Assembly: GCA_947095945.1 (NCBI GenBank)
Contig: CAMUQM010000036.1
Coordinates: forward strand, 1-13,953
Length of the DNA: 13,953 nucleotides
DNA from: an uncultured Prevotella sp.
Lineage (GTDB): Bacteria; Bacteroidota; Bacteroidia; Bacteroidales; Bacteroidaceae
Direction: 5' to 3'
Shown here: positions 6,124 to 13,754 of the stretch, piece after piece
Position numbering within the stretch: the stretch's first letter is position 1
How the letters are laid out: each line of letters opens with the position of its first letter
Made by a program: the position numbers and the translations under genes
The notes under the pieces: model-generated
The model's input: only the letters and a program-made list of their open reading frames with translations
Databases searched by the model: none
Told to the model about the DNA's origin: nothing

Positions 6124-6154
6124 CAAAGTAAAACGAAAATATTGAAACCTGCAA
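6124..6154 (-). promoter_or_regulatory. Probable promoter of the ThiD-like/AraC gene
   Basis: On the minus strand TTG (6152-6154), a 20-base spacer and TTACTTTG (6124-6131) match the consensus except for one base in the -7 element (TT for TA). Only one base separates it from the ATG at 6122, so transcripts would start at or inside the annotated start codon. Confidence 0.5.
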
Positions 6155-6194
6155 GAGTTATTCCTAAATTGACAAGAAAAACTAAAGTTCTGAC

Positions 6195-6261
6195 TTATTA
6201 TGAGGTTAATTGGTCCTATTAGTCAACTAACCTCATAATAATTAAATTACCCACTAATAGG
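6195..6261. promoter_or_regulatory. Palindrome between regulator and receptor genes, candidate operator
   Basis: Perfect 14-base inverted arms lie at 6195-6208 (TTATTATGAGGTTA) and 6228-6241, around a 19-base spacer that can itself pair partly. In addition CCTATTAGT (6215-6223, in the spacer) is the exact reverse complement of ACTAATAGG (6253-6261), which ends three bases before the receptor -33 box. The position between two divergent promoters suggests a shared control site. AraC proteins usually bind direct repeats, so the binding protein is uncertain. Confidence 0.55.
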
Positions 6262-6263
6262 TA

Positions 6264-6294
6264 TTGCTGAATTTATAAAAATAATATAACTTTG
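6264..6294 (+). promoter_or_regulatory. Promoter of the TonB-dependent receptor gene
   Basis: TTG (6264-6266), a 20-base spacer and TAACTTTG (6287-6294) match the phylum consensus. The start near 6301 leaves a leader of only about 24 nt, too short for a TPP or cobalamin riboswitch. Confidence 0.8.
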
Positions 6295-6324
6295 CACCGT
6301 TATTTACAAACCACATAATAACAA

Positions 6325-8790
6325 ATGAAAAAGTATTTACTAATCTTGACTGCCATGTTATGCTCTATTGCAGCCATGGCACAGAACACCGATGCTATGC
6401 TCTTCGGTGATGTAAAGGCAAAAGAAGGTGGACAACACCTTGCTCATGCCGTAATTCGAGTAAAAGGAACCAACCTTAAAACACAGTGCGATGGCACTGG
6501 ACACTTCAAATTGAGTAATCTTCCTGTTGGAAAGCAGGTTGTCATTGCTACAGTTGCTGGCTATCAGCAGCAAGAAATAGAAGTAAACATGGAACCCAAT
6601 AAGGGTACTGGTGCTTACTTTGAACTGGAGAAAGACCCATTGGAGTTAAGTCAGGTTGTTGTAACTGGTACTCGTACCAGCCACTTTGTAAAGGACGTGC
6701 CTATCCGTACAGAGGTTCTGACATCACAGGCTATCACAAAGAAGAACGCTCAGAACTTATATGAAGCACTTGAAGGTGTACCGGGTATCCGTGTAGAACA
6801 GCAGTGCCAGTTCTGTAACTTCTCTGAAGTACGTATGCAGGGATTGGGTGCTGAGCACACACAGGTGCTCATTGATGGTGAGCCTATCTACTCTGGTCTT
6901 GCTGGTGTATACGGTCTTCAGCAGATTGGTACCAATGACATTGACCGCCTTGAGGTAGTAAAGGGTGCTGGTTCTGCTCTCTATGGTAGTAGTGCTGTTG
7001 CTGGTGCCATCAACATCATCTCAAAGGAACCAACCTTTGAACCATCTGTTAGTGGAGATATCCAGTTCGGTAACTTTGGTTTCAAGAGCTATAAGGGTTC
7101 AGGTTCTATGCGTTACAACAACATTGGTCTGAGTGTATTCGCACAGCGTACACAGATGGATGCTATCGACCGCACACAGAATGGACTTACACGTAAAGAA
7201 GTAAAGAACAAGGATGGCATCTCTGACCGTGTAGACGAGACGATGAACAACCTTGGTTTCAGCCTTTACTTCTATCAGCCTTTTACCAAGAATGACAAGC
7301 TCGTACTGCGTGGTAAGGCTATTGATGAGCATCGTTTCGGTGGTGTTATGACAAATGATCAATATCTGAACCCATACACTGACGGTACAGAGGACATCCG
7401 TACCAACCGTCTTTCAGCTGATCTTGCCTATACCTTGCCTATTGGTAAGCATTCAGAATTGAACCTTACAACAGCTTACGTGTATCACAAGCGACAGGCA
7501 ACGAACGATACCTTCCTCCACGACTACATGGATTCTCACAAAGACCCAGCGCATCCAGATGAGGACGGTGCACAACCTGAAGTTTCTATCATGCGCCCAT
7601 ACATTGCTAAGGAGAATACGGTGACACCATCGCTCACCTTCACTTCTATCTTTGGTAACCACACACTGCTTGGTGGTGTACAGGGTTACTTCACTCGTTT
7701 GCGTGAGACTGGACTCTACGTTATCTCTGCTGAGGACGAAAAGACAAGTCCTTACTATGGCGTTCCTTATACTTCAATTGGTAAGAAGCATGCCAATGAG
7801 CTTGGTTTCTTCGTACAGGACGAGTGGAATGTAACACCAAAATTGACCGTTGTACCGGGTATCCGTATTGATTCTCATAGCTCTGGCGAAGAGTATACTA
7901 CCAGCGTAAAGGTTTCAGACAGTGCCTTCCCAACAACAAAGTTCAGCAAGACAACAGTCAATCCACGTATTGCTATCAAATACGAACTGACTCCTTCTCT
8001 CGTACTTCGTGCCAATGTAGGTAGTGGTTTCCGTGCACCTTACGGATTTTCTGAGGACCTCCACCTCTGTAGTGGTTCTCCACGTGTTTGGAAATCATCT
8101 AACCTCAAGGGTGAGCGTGCTATCAGCTACAACCTCTCAGCTGACTATTATGCAAAGAAGTATCAGTTCAGCATCAACATCTTCCGCACTAACTTGAAAG
8201 ATAAGATTCAGTTCTCTCCAGCAGATGATGAGGTTAAGAAGTTCGGTTATTCTTACCAGTGGGAGAATGTTGACGATGCATACGTACAAGGTGTAGAATT
8301 AGGTGCAAAGGCAAACCTCTTCCGCAACTTCACAGCTGGCGTTAACTGGACATTCAATCAGGGTAAGTTCAAGCACGAACGTGCAGACTGGTCAGACCCT
8401 AACGATGAGACTGTGAAGGAATTCCCACAGCGTCTACAATATGCAAAGGAAAGCCGTAACATCTCACGTTTCCCAGCAATGACTGGCGACATCGACCTCG
8501 ATTATACTCCCGGCACTTGGAGCTTCTCTCTCACAAGTTCATTGCAGGGAAGAATGTACATCGACTATAACTCTGAAGACAATGGTGCAACATCAAAGAT
8601 AAAGAAGACAAACACCTTCATGCTCTTCAACTGTCGTGCAGCAAAGCGTTTTGGCATGTGTACTGTCTATGCAGGTGCTAAGAACATCTTCAGCTATATT
8701 CAAGACGAGAAACACACAGATGATGCAGCCTTCATGTATGCTCCAGTCTACGGTGCAACATGGTATGTAGGTCTCAGCGTTAGACTATAA
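6325..8790 (+). CDS. TonB-dependent outer membrane receptor, substrate unknown
   Basis: The protein has 821 residues. A signal peptide ends at MAQ (about residue 20). Residues 25-104 form a carboxypeptidase-regulatory-like beta domain common in this phylum. Residues 108-118 (LSQVVVTGTRT) are a TonB-box-like link. The plug spans about 122-236, with the block VLIDGEPIYSG, GLQQIGTNDIDRLEVVKGAGSALYGSSAVAGAINIISK. The rest is a 22-strand-type barrel with GSGFRAP and SSNLKGERA motifs (about residues 569-597), ending GLSVRL. It imports a scarce ligand across the outer membrane with TonB-ExbBD energy. A C-x-x-C pair (C161, C164) sits in the plug. There is no SusD partner, so a polysaccharide system is unlikely. 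Its neighbours suggest a vitamin B6 or pyrimidine ligand, but metal-chelate, heme or cobalamin cannot be excluded. It is monocistronic, with its own promoter and terminator. Confidence 0.93.
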   Translation: MKKYLLILTAMLCSIAAMAQNTDAMLFGDVKAKEGGQHLAHAVIRVKGTNLKTQCDGTGHFKLSNLPVGKQVVIATVAGYQQQEIEVNMEPNKGTGAYFELEKDPLELSQVVVTGTRTSHFVKDVPIRTEVLTSQAITKKNAQNLYEALEGVPGIRVEQQCQFCNFSEVRMQGLGAEHTQVLIDGEPIYSGLAGVYGLQQIGTNDIDRLEVVKGAGSALYGSSAVAGAINIISKEPTFEPSVSGDIQFGNFGFKSYKGSGSMRYNNIGLSVFAQRTQMDAIDRTQNGLTRKEVKNKDGISDRVDETMNNLGFSLYFYQPFTKNDKLVLRGKAIDEHRFGGVMTNDQYLNPYTDGTEDIRTNRLSADLAYTLPIGKHSELNLTTAYVYHKRQATNDTFLHDYMDSHKDPAHPDEDGAQPEVSIMRPYIAKENTVTPSLTFTSIFGNHTLLGGVQGYFTRLRETGLYVISAEDEKTSPYYGVPYTSIGKKHANELGFFVQDEWNVTPKLTVVPGIRIDSHSSGEEYTTSVKVSDSAFPTTKFSKTTVNPRIAIKYELTPSLVLRANVGSGFRAPYGFSEDLHLCSGSPRVWKSSNLKGERAISYNLSADYYAKKYQFSINIFRTNLKDKIQFSPADDEVKKFGYSYQWENVDDAYVQGVELGAKANLFRNFTAGVNWTFNQGKFKHERADWSDPNDETVKEFPQRLQYAKESRNISRFPAMTGDIDLDYTPGTWSFSLTSSLQGRMYIDYNSEDNGATSKIKKTNTFMLFNCRAAKRFGMCTVYAGAKNIFSYIQDEKHTDDAAFMYAPVYGATWYVGLSVRL

Positions 8791-8823
8791 GAAATCTCTG
8801 AATTATATTTTGATACTTAAGTC

Positions 8824-8862
8824 GCAGCCGCATTGCCCAACTGGGTGATGCGGCTGCTTTGT
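8824..8862 (+). terminator. Intrinsic terminator of the TonB receptor gene
   Basis: GCAGCCGCAT (8824-8833) pairs with ATGCGGCTGC (8848-8857), and the stem continues inward through two G-T pairs to CCCA/TGGG. TTTGTTTT follows. The rest of the gap to 9097 shows only the next promoter. Confidence 0.92.
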
Positions 8863-8987
8863 TTTATACAACTAAGAACAAAACGAAAACAAGCAAACCA
8901 CTATGCGATAAGTCTTTCCTTCAAACAAAATACAAGAACTGATTGAACGCCTTGGGACTGAATTAAGCTAACCTTTTCCTACTATTT

Positions 8988-9019
8988 TTTGTTCTTTCCA
9001 ATACAAATCATTACATTTG
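8988..9019 (+). promoter_or_regulatory. Promoter of the SPFH operon
   Basis: TTTG (8988-8991), a 20-base spacer and TACATTTG (9012-9019) match the consensus. The start near 9026 gives a leader of about 72 nt with no evident structure. No second promoter was found before 12621. Confidence 0.8.
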
Positions 9020-9097
9020 CATATTAGAATTAAAGTAGACATCATAACTTATTACACAGCAATTATTAAACGAATTTGAAAAAGAAACAATAAAGTT

Positions 9098-10096
9098 ATG
9101 GGAATAAAAGATATTTTCAAACGCCAACTGCGAACTGTCATAGAATGGAAAGAGCAGAAAACTAACCTTTTATTTCATCAATTGGAAACTACTACAGATG
9201 AGATAAAGAACTCAAGTAAACTTATCGTTGCTCCGGGACAGGGTTGTATCATCGTATATGATGGAAAAGTAAAGGAATCCCTTACTGAACCCGGCATCTA
9301 TGACATGGAAACCGCTAATCATCCCTTTATCACTTCACTGCTCAATCTTGCACAGCAAACAGAGAGTGAACATAAGATGCGCTTCTACTTCTTTCGCACC
9401 GCCGAAATGGTTAATATTTTATGGGGAACACCTTCACCTGTGAAATACTTTGAGCCAGAATATAAACTCCCAATAACCCTTGGTGCCTGTGGTAACTTCT
9501 CTATTGTTATTTCCGACCCAGAGAAGATGTTCGTAACATTACTTGGACCTATCAGCGACTATTATAGTCAAGACATACAACAGCTTGTTTCTTCACGTAT
9601 CATAACACCACTGACTACCTTCCTTGCAGAGAAGGCTTACTCTTATCGAGAAGTTGACACACATCTTATGGAGATGTCAGAGGACTTGAAGAACAAGACA
9701 GCAGAGGAACTCGAACGCTTAGGTTTGAAACTTACTGACTTCCGAATCAATTCTGTTACCTTCGACGAAGAGACCATGGAGCGTATTGGCAGAATAGCTA
9801 ACATGACCACAGAGAAGCAAGCAGCTGCTGAAGTAGACCTTGATTATGTTGGTATGCAGAAGCTTGAAGCTCTTCGTGAGGCTGCACGCAACGAAGGAGG
9901 ACTTGCTGGTGCAGGGCTACAAATGGGTGCAGGATTACAGTTGGCACAGGATATCTTCAAGACACAAGGTAAAGAAAATGCCGCAGAGGGAGAAATAACA
10001 GAACGACTCAGAAAGCTGAAAAACCTTCTTAACGAGCAACTTATCACTGAAGAAGAATACGAAAAGAAAAAGAACGAAATACTCTCCAAATTATGA
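9098..10096 (+). CDS. SPFH-domain protein with C-terminal SHOCT domain (YdjI/virion-core-like)
   Basis: The protein has 332 residues, with no signal peptide and no transmembrane segment. About residues 35-235 match the SPFH (band 7-like) family of the Bacillus YdjI type: LIVAPGQGCIIVYDGKV, EPGIYDMET, FFRTAEMVNILWGTPSPVKYFEPEY, GACGNFSIVISDPEKMF. A helical stretch (192-265) and a Gly/Ala-rich link (267-285) follow. A SHOCT-type short C-terminal domain (about 300-332, ITERLRKLKNLLNEQLITEEEYEKKKNEIL) ends it. SPFH proteins oligomerise on membranes; in Bacillus, YdjI with the zinc-ribbon YdjG and membrane YdjH recruits PspA to stressed membrane. A similar scaffold role is inferred here. It overlaps the next gene by 4 bases (ATGA), so they are probably coupled. 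Confidence 0.85.
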   Translation: MGIKDIFKRQLRTVIEWKEQKTNLLFHQLETTTDEIKNSSKLIVAPGQGCIIVYDGKVKESLTEPGIYDMETANHPFITSLLNLAQQTESEHKMRFYFFRTAEMVNILWGTPSPVKYFEPEYKLPITLGACGNFSIVISDPEKMFVTLLGPISDYYSQDIQQLVSSRIITPLTTFLAEKAYSYREVDTHLMEMSEDLKNKTAEELERLGLKLTDFRINSVTFDEETMERIGRIANMTTEKQAAAEVDLDYVGMQKLEALREAARNEGGLAGAGLQMGAGLQLAQDIFKTQGKENAAEGEITERLRKLKNLLNEQLITEEEYEKKKNEILSKL

Positions 10097-10431
10097 AAAA
10101 GGTAATTATTCCTGCATTAGCCATACTCACTGTGAATATCATAATGGGGCTTTTGCTATCCGCATATTCGCTGACAAACATGCTATTCACCAGCATAGCT
10201 ATCATTGTCAACACTCTTCTGATAATCATACTCTTCCTTTGTCGCGCAGAAAGTACCCACAGATTGAGCTTAGGCATTATCTTCGCTTTCATTGGTATCA
10301 TAGAGTATTTCAGTGGACTGATAGCTCCCGAACACTTGATGAATAACTGGTGGGTTATCATGTTTGTAATATTAACTGCCATTCAAACCATTCTTGTCTT
10401 TCTGGCACTACACTATAAAAAGAAATCATAA
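10093..10431 (+). CDS. Small four-helix membrane protein
   Basis: The protein has 112 residues. Four hydrophobic segments at about 4-24, 29-50, 58-78 and 86-107 fill nearly the whole chain, with a basic end (HYKKKS). I do not recognise a family. The 4-base overlap with the SPFH gene and the zinc-ribbon membrane protein 17 bases downstream suggest it is the membrane anchor or partner for the SPFH oligomer; this is inference from position only. Positive charges at both ends (MKK, KKKS) suggest both termini are cytoplasmic. Confidence 0.82.
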   Translation: MKKVIIPALAILTVNIIMGLLLSAYSLTNMLFTSIAIIVNTLLIIILFLCRAESTHRLSLGIIFAFIGIIEYFSGLIAPEHLMNNWWVIMFVILTAIQTILVFLALHYKKKS

Positions 10432-10448
10432 ACCCTTCAAAAACTTAA

Positions 10449-11813
10449 ATGGGAACAAAGATAAAACCAATAAAATGTCCGAACTGCGGTAGCGAGAAGC
10501 ACACTCATAAAGAAGATAAGTGTTATCTATGCCAAAGCTGTGGAACCGAATTCTATATAGACGATGATGATATCAATATCAACGTCAACCATCGCTTTGA
10601 CTATATCCCCTCATCTAATGACACTATAGATATAGTAAGGAAATTAGGAATGTATGCTTTGTTAGCTATAGCTATAGGAGTTTTCTTTGTTTTACTTCCC
10701 ATTTTTTTATCATCATCGCCAAATTCATCTTCAATACTATCCCAAAAAGATTCTATTGATGTTGCCGAAGATACTTATATGGCTGTTACAATGAGCCATA
10801 AAGGCAATGCCTGTCTCTTTTATATTGTTGGAAGAGACTTCTCAACAGGTGTGGATAAAGACCCAAAACACATTGATGGGGTTTATTATGGATTCCGTGA
10901 TATTAAAACAGGGAAAATTCTTGCCGAACAATTATTGGGTACTGGTGAGACAGTTTTTGACTTCCGCATGGCTTCATACGACTATTATAATCTAAGATAT
11001 TTCAATCAGGCACGCCGTTGGTTCTTTATAGTTTCTGAACGTTACATCTTTGAAGTATCCCCAGAACAGCTCACAATGAAAGATGTAACGAAGTCGCTCT
11101 TTGAAAAAAAGAATGCTATGAGTACTGGTGTTTCCAGTGCTAAGCTACTGTATGACGAGTATGGGGAGGGCATAAAGGTTGTCAACAACTTGGCAGAAAT
11201 GTATTACTATTTCCCCGGAACAGATAGACTTTATACGGAAGAAGCTTTTAATTATGCCCAAGATTTGCCGCCATCACAACTTAATGGTGAAGTAAGAGAC
11301 AGCATTTACTATTGTCTTCAGAAGAAAAATGCTAATTCTTCGACTAATAATGGTGGTAAATATCGTTTTATCAAAATACACTTTAAATATCATTTAGGTG
11401 ATCCACAAAATAGATATTCCTTCGACGACATAGGTGAAAAATTGTGGATACATGATGATCGACTTGTTAGCGATAGCCCTATTACAGACTGGTTTACAGC
11501 CTTTAATGCTAAAATCATCTACCAAGATGCCAACTATATATTAATATCCTATACCCCTAACATATCAGAAAAGACCGTACCTGTATTCCAGTTAAGGGCA
11601 ACAAATGGCAAAATCTTATGGACACAAGCTCCAGAAAAGGCTATTAAGGATGTGAACTTTTGTACACTTAGCAATGGGCAGATATGGTTCCAAGGCGATA
11701 TAAACCGCCCAAGTGAACCAACACTAAAAAACGTTTATAGTTTAAGCATAGCCAATGGTCAGTTGACATATTACTTCACAATGCCTGAAAATTATAAAGT
11801 CCCTGCAAAGTAA
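10449..11813 (+). CDS. Zinc-ribbon, single-TM protein with large exported propeller-like domain
   Basis: The protein has 454 residues. An N-terminal zinc ribbon (KCPNCG, C10/C13, then CQSCGTEF, C28/C31, with an extra C25) is followed by an acidic linker, one transmembrane helix (about 67-88) preceded by R64 and K65, and some 365 residues that should be periplasmic by the positive-inside rule. Two segments of the form (D/A)x(T/N)GKIL (151-158 and 384-391, the second GKILWTQ) resemble blade signatures of PQQ-like beta-propellers, but the fold is not proven. The layout, cytoplasmic zinc ribbon then TM then exported domain, recalls the zinc-ribbon partners of YdjI-type SPFH proteins and suggests signalling or coupling across the inner membrane. 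The start follows an A-rich leader without a Shine-Dalgarno. Confidence 0.82.
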   Translation: MGTKIKPIKCPNCGSEKHTHKEDKCYLCQSCGTEFYIDDDDININVNHRFDYIPSSNDTIDIVRKLGMYALLAIAIGVFFVLLPIFLSSSPNSSSILSQKDSIDVAEDTYMAVTMSHKGNACLFYIVGRDFSTGVDKDPKHIDGVYYGFRDIKTGKILAEQLLGTGETVFDFRMASYDYYNLRYFNQARRWFFIVSERYIFEVSPEQLTMKDVTKSLFEKKNAMSTGVSSAKLLYDEYGEGIKVVNNLAEMYYYFPGTDRLYTEEAFNYAQDLPPSQLNGEVRDSIYYCLQKKNANSSTNNGGKYRFIKIHFKYHLGDPQNRYSFDDIGEKLWIHDDRLVSDSPITDWFTAFNAKIIYQDANYILISYTPNISEKTVPVFQLRATNGKILWTQAPEKAIKDVNFCTLSNGQIWFQGDINRPSEPTLKNVYSLSIANGQLTYYFTMPENYKVPAK

Positions 11814-11853
11814 AAGATACTGACTTTGGTGTAGGAAATTAAGAACATCATAT

Positions 11854-12621
11854 ATGAACACGAAATATATACTGCTATTACTGTTATGCATCTTCTCTTT
11901 CCAAGCAAATGCACAGACAGAAGAGTTCGTTGAAAAATATGACAATGGACAGATTAAAAGCATCTATCACAGAAATAAGGCATGGGGATTTAAAGAAGGC
12001 TCTTGCATTAATTACACAAAAGACGGAATACTTTATTCAGAGCTTAACTATCAAGAAGGAAAGCTACATGGGACACTTAAGTTTTACAATGAATTTGGAA
12101 AGATAGAGGCTATCATTAACTATGACCGTGGTATATTTGAAGGTAAATCAACAATGTACCACCCTATACAAAGTGTAGATGAAACGCCCGCCATTTACTT
12201 TACACAAATGTATCATAACGGTAAGTTAAATGGAATGACATACGAATATGATAAGAAAGGAAAGAACATTATACGACGTGCGAGGTATCATAATGGGATA
12301 TGCATGGCTGACACCATTATTTCAGACAAAGGTATTACCTATAAGTATAGAGAATACGAGAGTGAGTACGATGATGAGTTAGAACCAATGACTACCCGCT
12401 TTGTACCATTTAAGAAAAAATCAGCGACAGCAAATAAATCTATGGCTAAGCCACAGAAGAAAACAACGATCGCACGTTCTAATCACTCTTCCTCTACAAA
12501 CAACAAGACAACTGTAAGTCGCAAAACAACCCCTGCCAAACCAACAGAAACACAAGCGACTATACCCGAGAAAAAAACTCGTCTGAAACTAAATAAGGAT
12601 GGAGCGATAGAATTTGAGTAG
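11854..12621 (+). CDS. Secreted MORN-type (YwqK-like) repeat protein with basic tail
   Basis: The protein has 255 residues. The signal peptide MNTKYILLLLLCIFSFQANA is cleaved before Q21. Residues 27-150 carry degenerate MORN-like repeats of the YwqK kind: KYDNGQIKSIYHRN, LYSELNYQEGKLHGTLKFYNEFGKIEAIINYDRGIFEGKS, QMYHNGKLNGMTYEYDKKGK. Residues 187-245 are a low-complexity Lys/Thr/Ser tail, and the end is KLNKDGAIEFE. MORN-like repeats usually mediate contacts with proteins or membranes, and no catalytic residues are evident. It begins 40 bases after the zinc-ribbon gene with no promoter of its own seen, so it is probably the last gene of the operon. No strong terminator follows; bases 12622-12779 contain only A/T-rich sequence. 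Confidence 0.82.
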   Translation: MNTKYILLLLLCIFSFQANAQTEEFVEKYDNGQIKSIYHRNKAWGFKEGSCINYTKDGILYSELNYQEGKLHGTLKFYNEFGKIEAIINYDRGIFEGKSTMYHPIQSVDETPAIYFTQMYHNGKLNGMTYEYDKKGKNIIRRARYHNGICMADTIISDKGITYKYREYESEYDDELEPMTTRFVPFKKKSATANKSMAKPQKKTTIARSNHSSSTNNKTTVSRKTTPAKPTETQATIPEKKTRLKLNKDGAIEFE

Positions 12622-12845
12622 CCCTCTCTGTTATTAATTCTGCTAAATTAATGGTTACAAAATGGTCTTGTAAGAACTATTATTGTAAATAACAGCAAAC
12701 TTAAACAACTTGAATACAATGAAGAATATGTTTGAAATATATTTACAAAGAAAGCGTGTTTTTCATGAAGAATAAGGCGAAAAAGGGCTATTAGAGCCAC
12801 ATTTGTAACTAACATGAATTCAAGTATTTACAAGACTGCGCAAGA

Positions 12846-12955
12846 AAAGGTGCTTAGTTAGGCTTCAAAAGGGCGTTAGTAACATTCTTAAAGGGCATCT
12901 TTTGCAAGCCAAAAGAGCCTTAATTCGAATGCTATTAAGCATCAAATAAAACGCA
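12846..12955. repeat. 22-bp-period degenerate tandem array
   Basis: Five consecutive units start exactly 22 bases apart, at 12846, 12868, 12890, 12912 and 12934. Their opening bases are AAAGGTGCTTAG, AAAGGGCGTTAG, AAAGGGCATCTT, AAAGAGCCTTAA and ATTAAGCATCAA, so the first ten or so positions are conserved and the remainder drifts. A possible outlying unit starts at 12782 (AAAGGGCTATTAGAG). The array lies between the MORN gene and the terminator of the convergent gene. It shares its period, but not its sequence, with the array at 3262. Confidence 0.7.
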
Positions 12956-12979
12956 CGATGTGAAAAATTAGGACAAAAT

Positions 12980-13032
12980 AAGCCTCTCTCTTATTCTCTT
13001 ACCATATTGAAAAGAGATTAGGAGAGAGGTTT
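12980..13032 (-). terminator. Long hairpin terminator of the 13050-13754 gene
   Basis: Bases 12980-13000 pair with 13012-13032 (21 positions; one mismatch and two wobble pairs, core CCTCTCTC/GAGAGAGG) around an 11-base loop. On the minus strand the stem is followed by TTATTTTG, giving a T-rich end 18 bases beyond the stop codon of the gene it serves. Confidence 0.82.
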
Positions 13033-13049
13033 CTAAAACTATTCAAACA

Positions 13050-13754
13050 TTATCTTTCGTCATTAGAAAACACCTCTCTTTCTATCTCGAGAACACGCGT
13101 TATATCAAAATAAATCTCTGGTGAAGAATAAACCTCATTGGTTTTACCTAACTGAAGTCGGTCACATTTATCTATAAGCGCCTGAGAATTTACTTCAAGA
13201 ATACCAAGGAAAAAGTAAACAAAGTTGTATTCATCTCCTACTGCAGTAACGTAGAAAGGGTGTTCCTTACTGCCATTACCTGTCATAAAAATAGTATCGA
13301 GGATACGCAACATACGTGCAGAATAAACTTTAATACTATCACTCATCATCCACGCCTTATCAGGATCTGTGTTAGCAAGCTCTCTGAAGTGTAAAATCTT
13401 AAACTTAATGGCATTCGTATTAAGAGGATTTATAGCAAGAACCTTATCTGCAATAGCTACGGACTCCTGAACCTTACCTTCTTTTTTGGCTCTCAACATA
13501 TCAAACTCTACACTCATATCTCTGCCATTATTAAGATAGGTTTGACCATAGAAAGCCAGTATTTTCTCTTCTGCTGTCAAGCTGAATTCAGTATCTATGT
13601 CTGTAAACTTCTCCACAAAACTCTTTATACGCTGTGGATTAGCTTTGACCTCTGCCTTAATCTTGTCCCAATCAACAGGCATTAACGAGTTATCTGTCTG
13701 TGCAGAAACAGTCAGAGAAATCAACAACACTATAAAAACAAATAACTTTCTCAT
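13050..13754 (-). CDS. Secreted protein resembling DUF4919, function unknown
   Basis: The protein has 234 residues. The signal peptide MRKLFVFIVLLISLTVSA is cleaved before Q19, so the protein is exported, with no lipobox cysteine. The mature chain is mostly helical; about residues 92-140 (EGKVQESVAIADKVLAINPLNTNAIKFKILHFRELANTDPDKA) look like a TPR-type helical pair. The C-terminal half contains ILDTIFMTGNGSKEHPFYVTAVGDEYNFVYFFLGI. Length and this last block fit my memory of the Bacteroidota DUF4919 family, which has no known function; I could not verify this. It converges on the MORN gene. I found no consensus promoter in the A/T-rich stretch before it. Confidence 0.75.
   Translation of the reverse strand: MRKLFVFIVLLISLTVSAQTDNSLMPVDWDKIKAEVKANPQRIKSFVEKFTDIDTEFSLTAEEKILAFYGQTYLNNGRDMSVEFDMLRAKKEGKVQESVAIADKVLAINPLNTNAIKFKILHFRELANTDPDKAWMMSDSIKVYSARMLRILDTIFMTGNGSKEHPFYVTAVGDEYNFVYFFLGILEVNSQALIDKCDRLQLGKTNEVYSSPEIYFDITRVLEIEREVFSNDER

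Noticed and set aside
6295..6324. TPP or cobalamin riboswitch before the TonB receptor
   Set aside because: The leader after the predicted start is only about 24 nt, and no riboswitch core motif is present in the upstream gap.
12628..12695. CTGTTATT (12628-12635) and AATAACAG (12688-12695) as a terminator for the MORN gene
   Set aside because: Only 8 bp with a 52-base loop and no T-run; too weak to call.
12719..12775. An 18-codon open frame starting ATG at 12719 (MKNMFEIYLQRKRVFHEE)
   Set aside because: Very short, no Shine-Dalgarno or promoter, in A/T-rich repeat-bearing intergenic DNA; not supportable as a gene.
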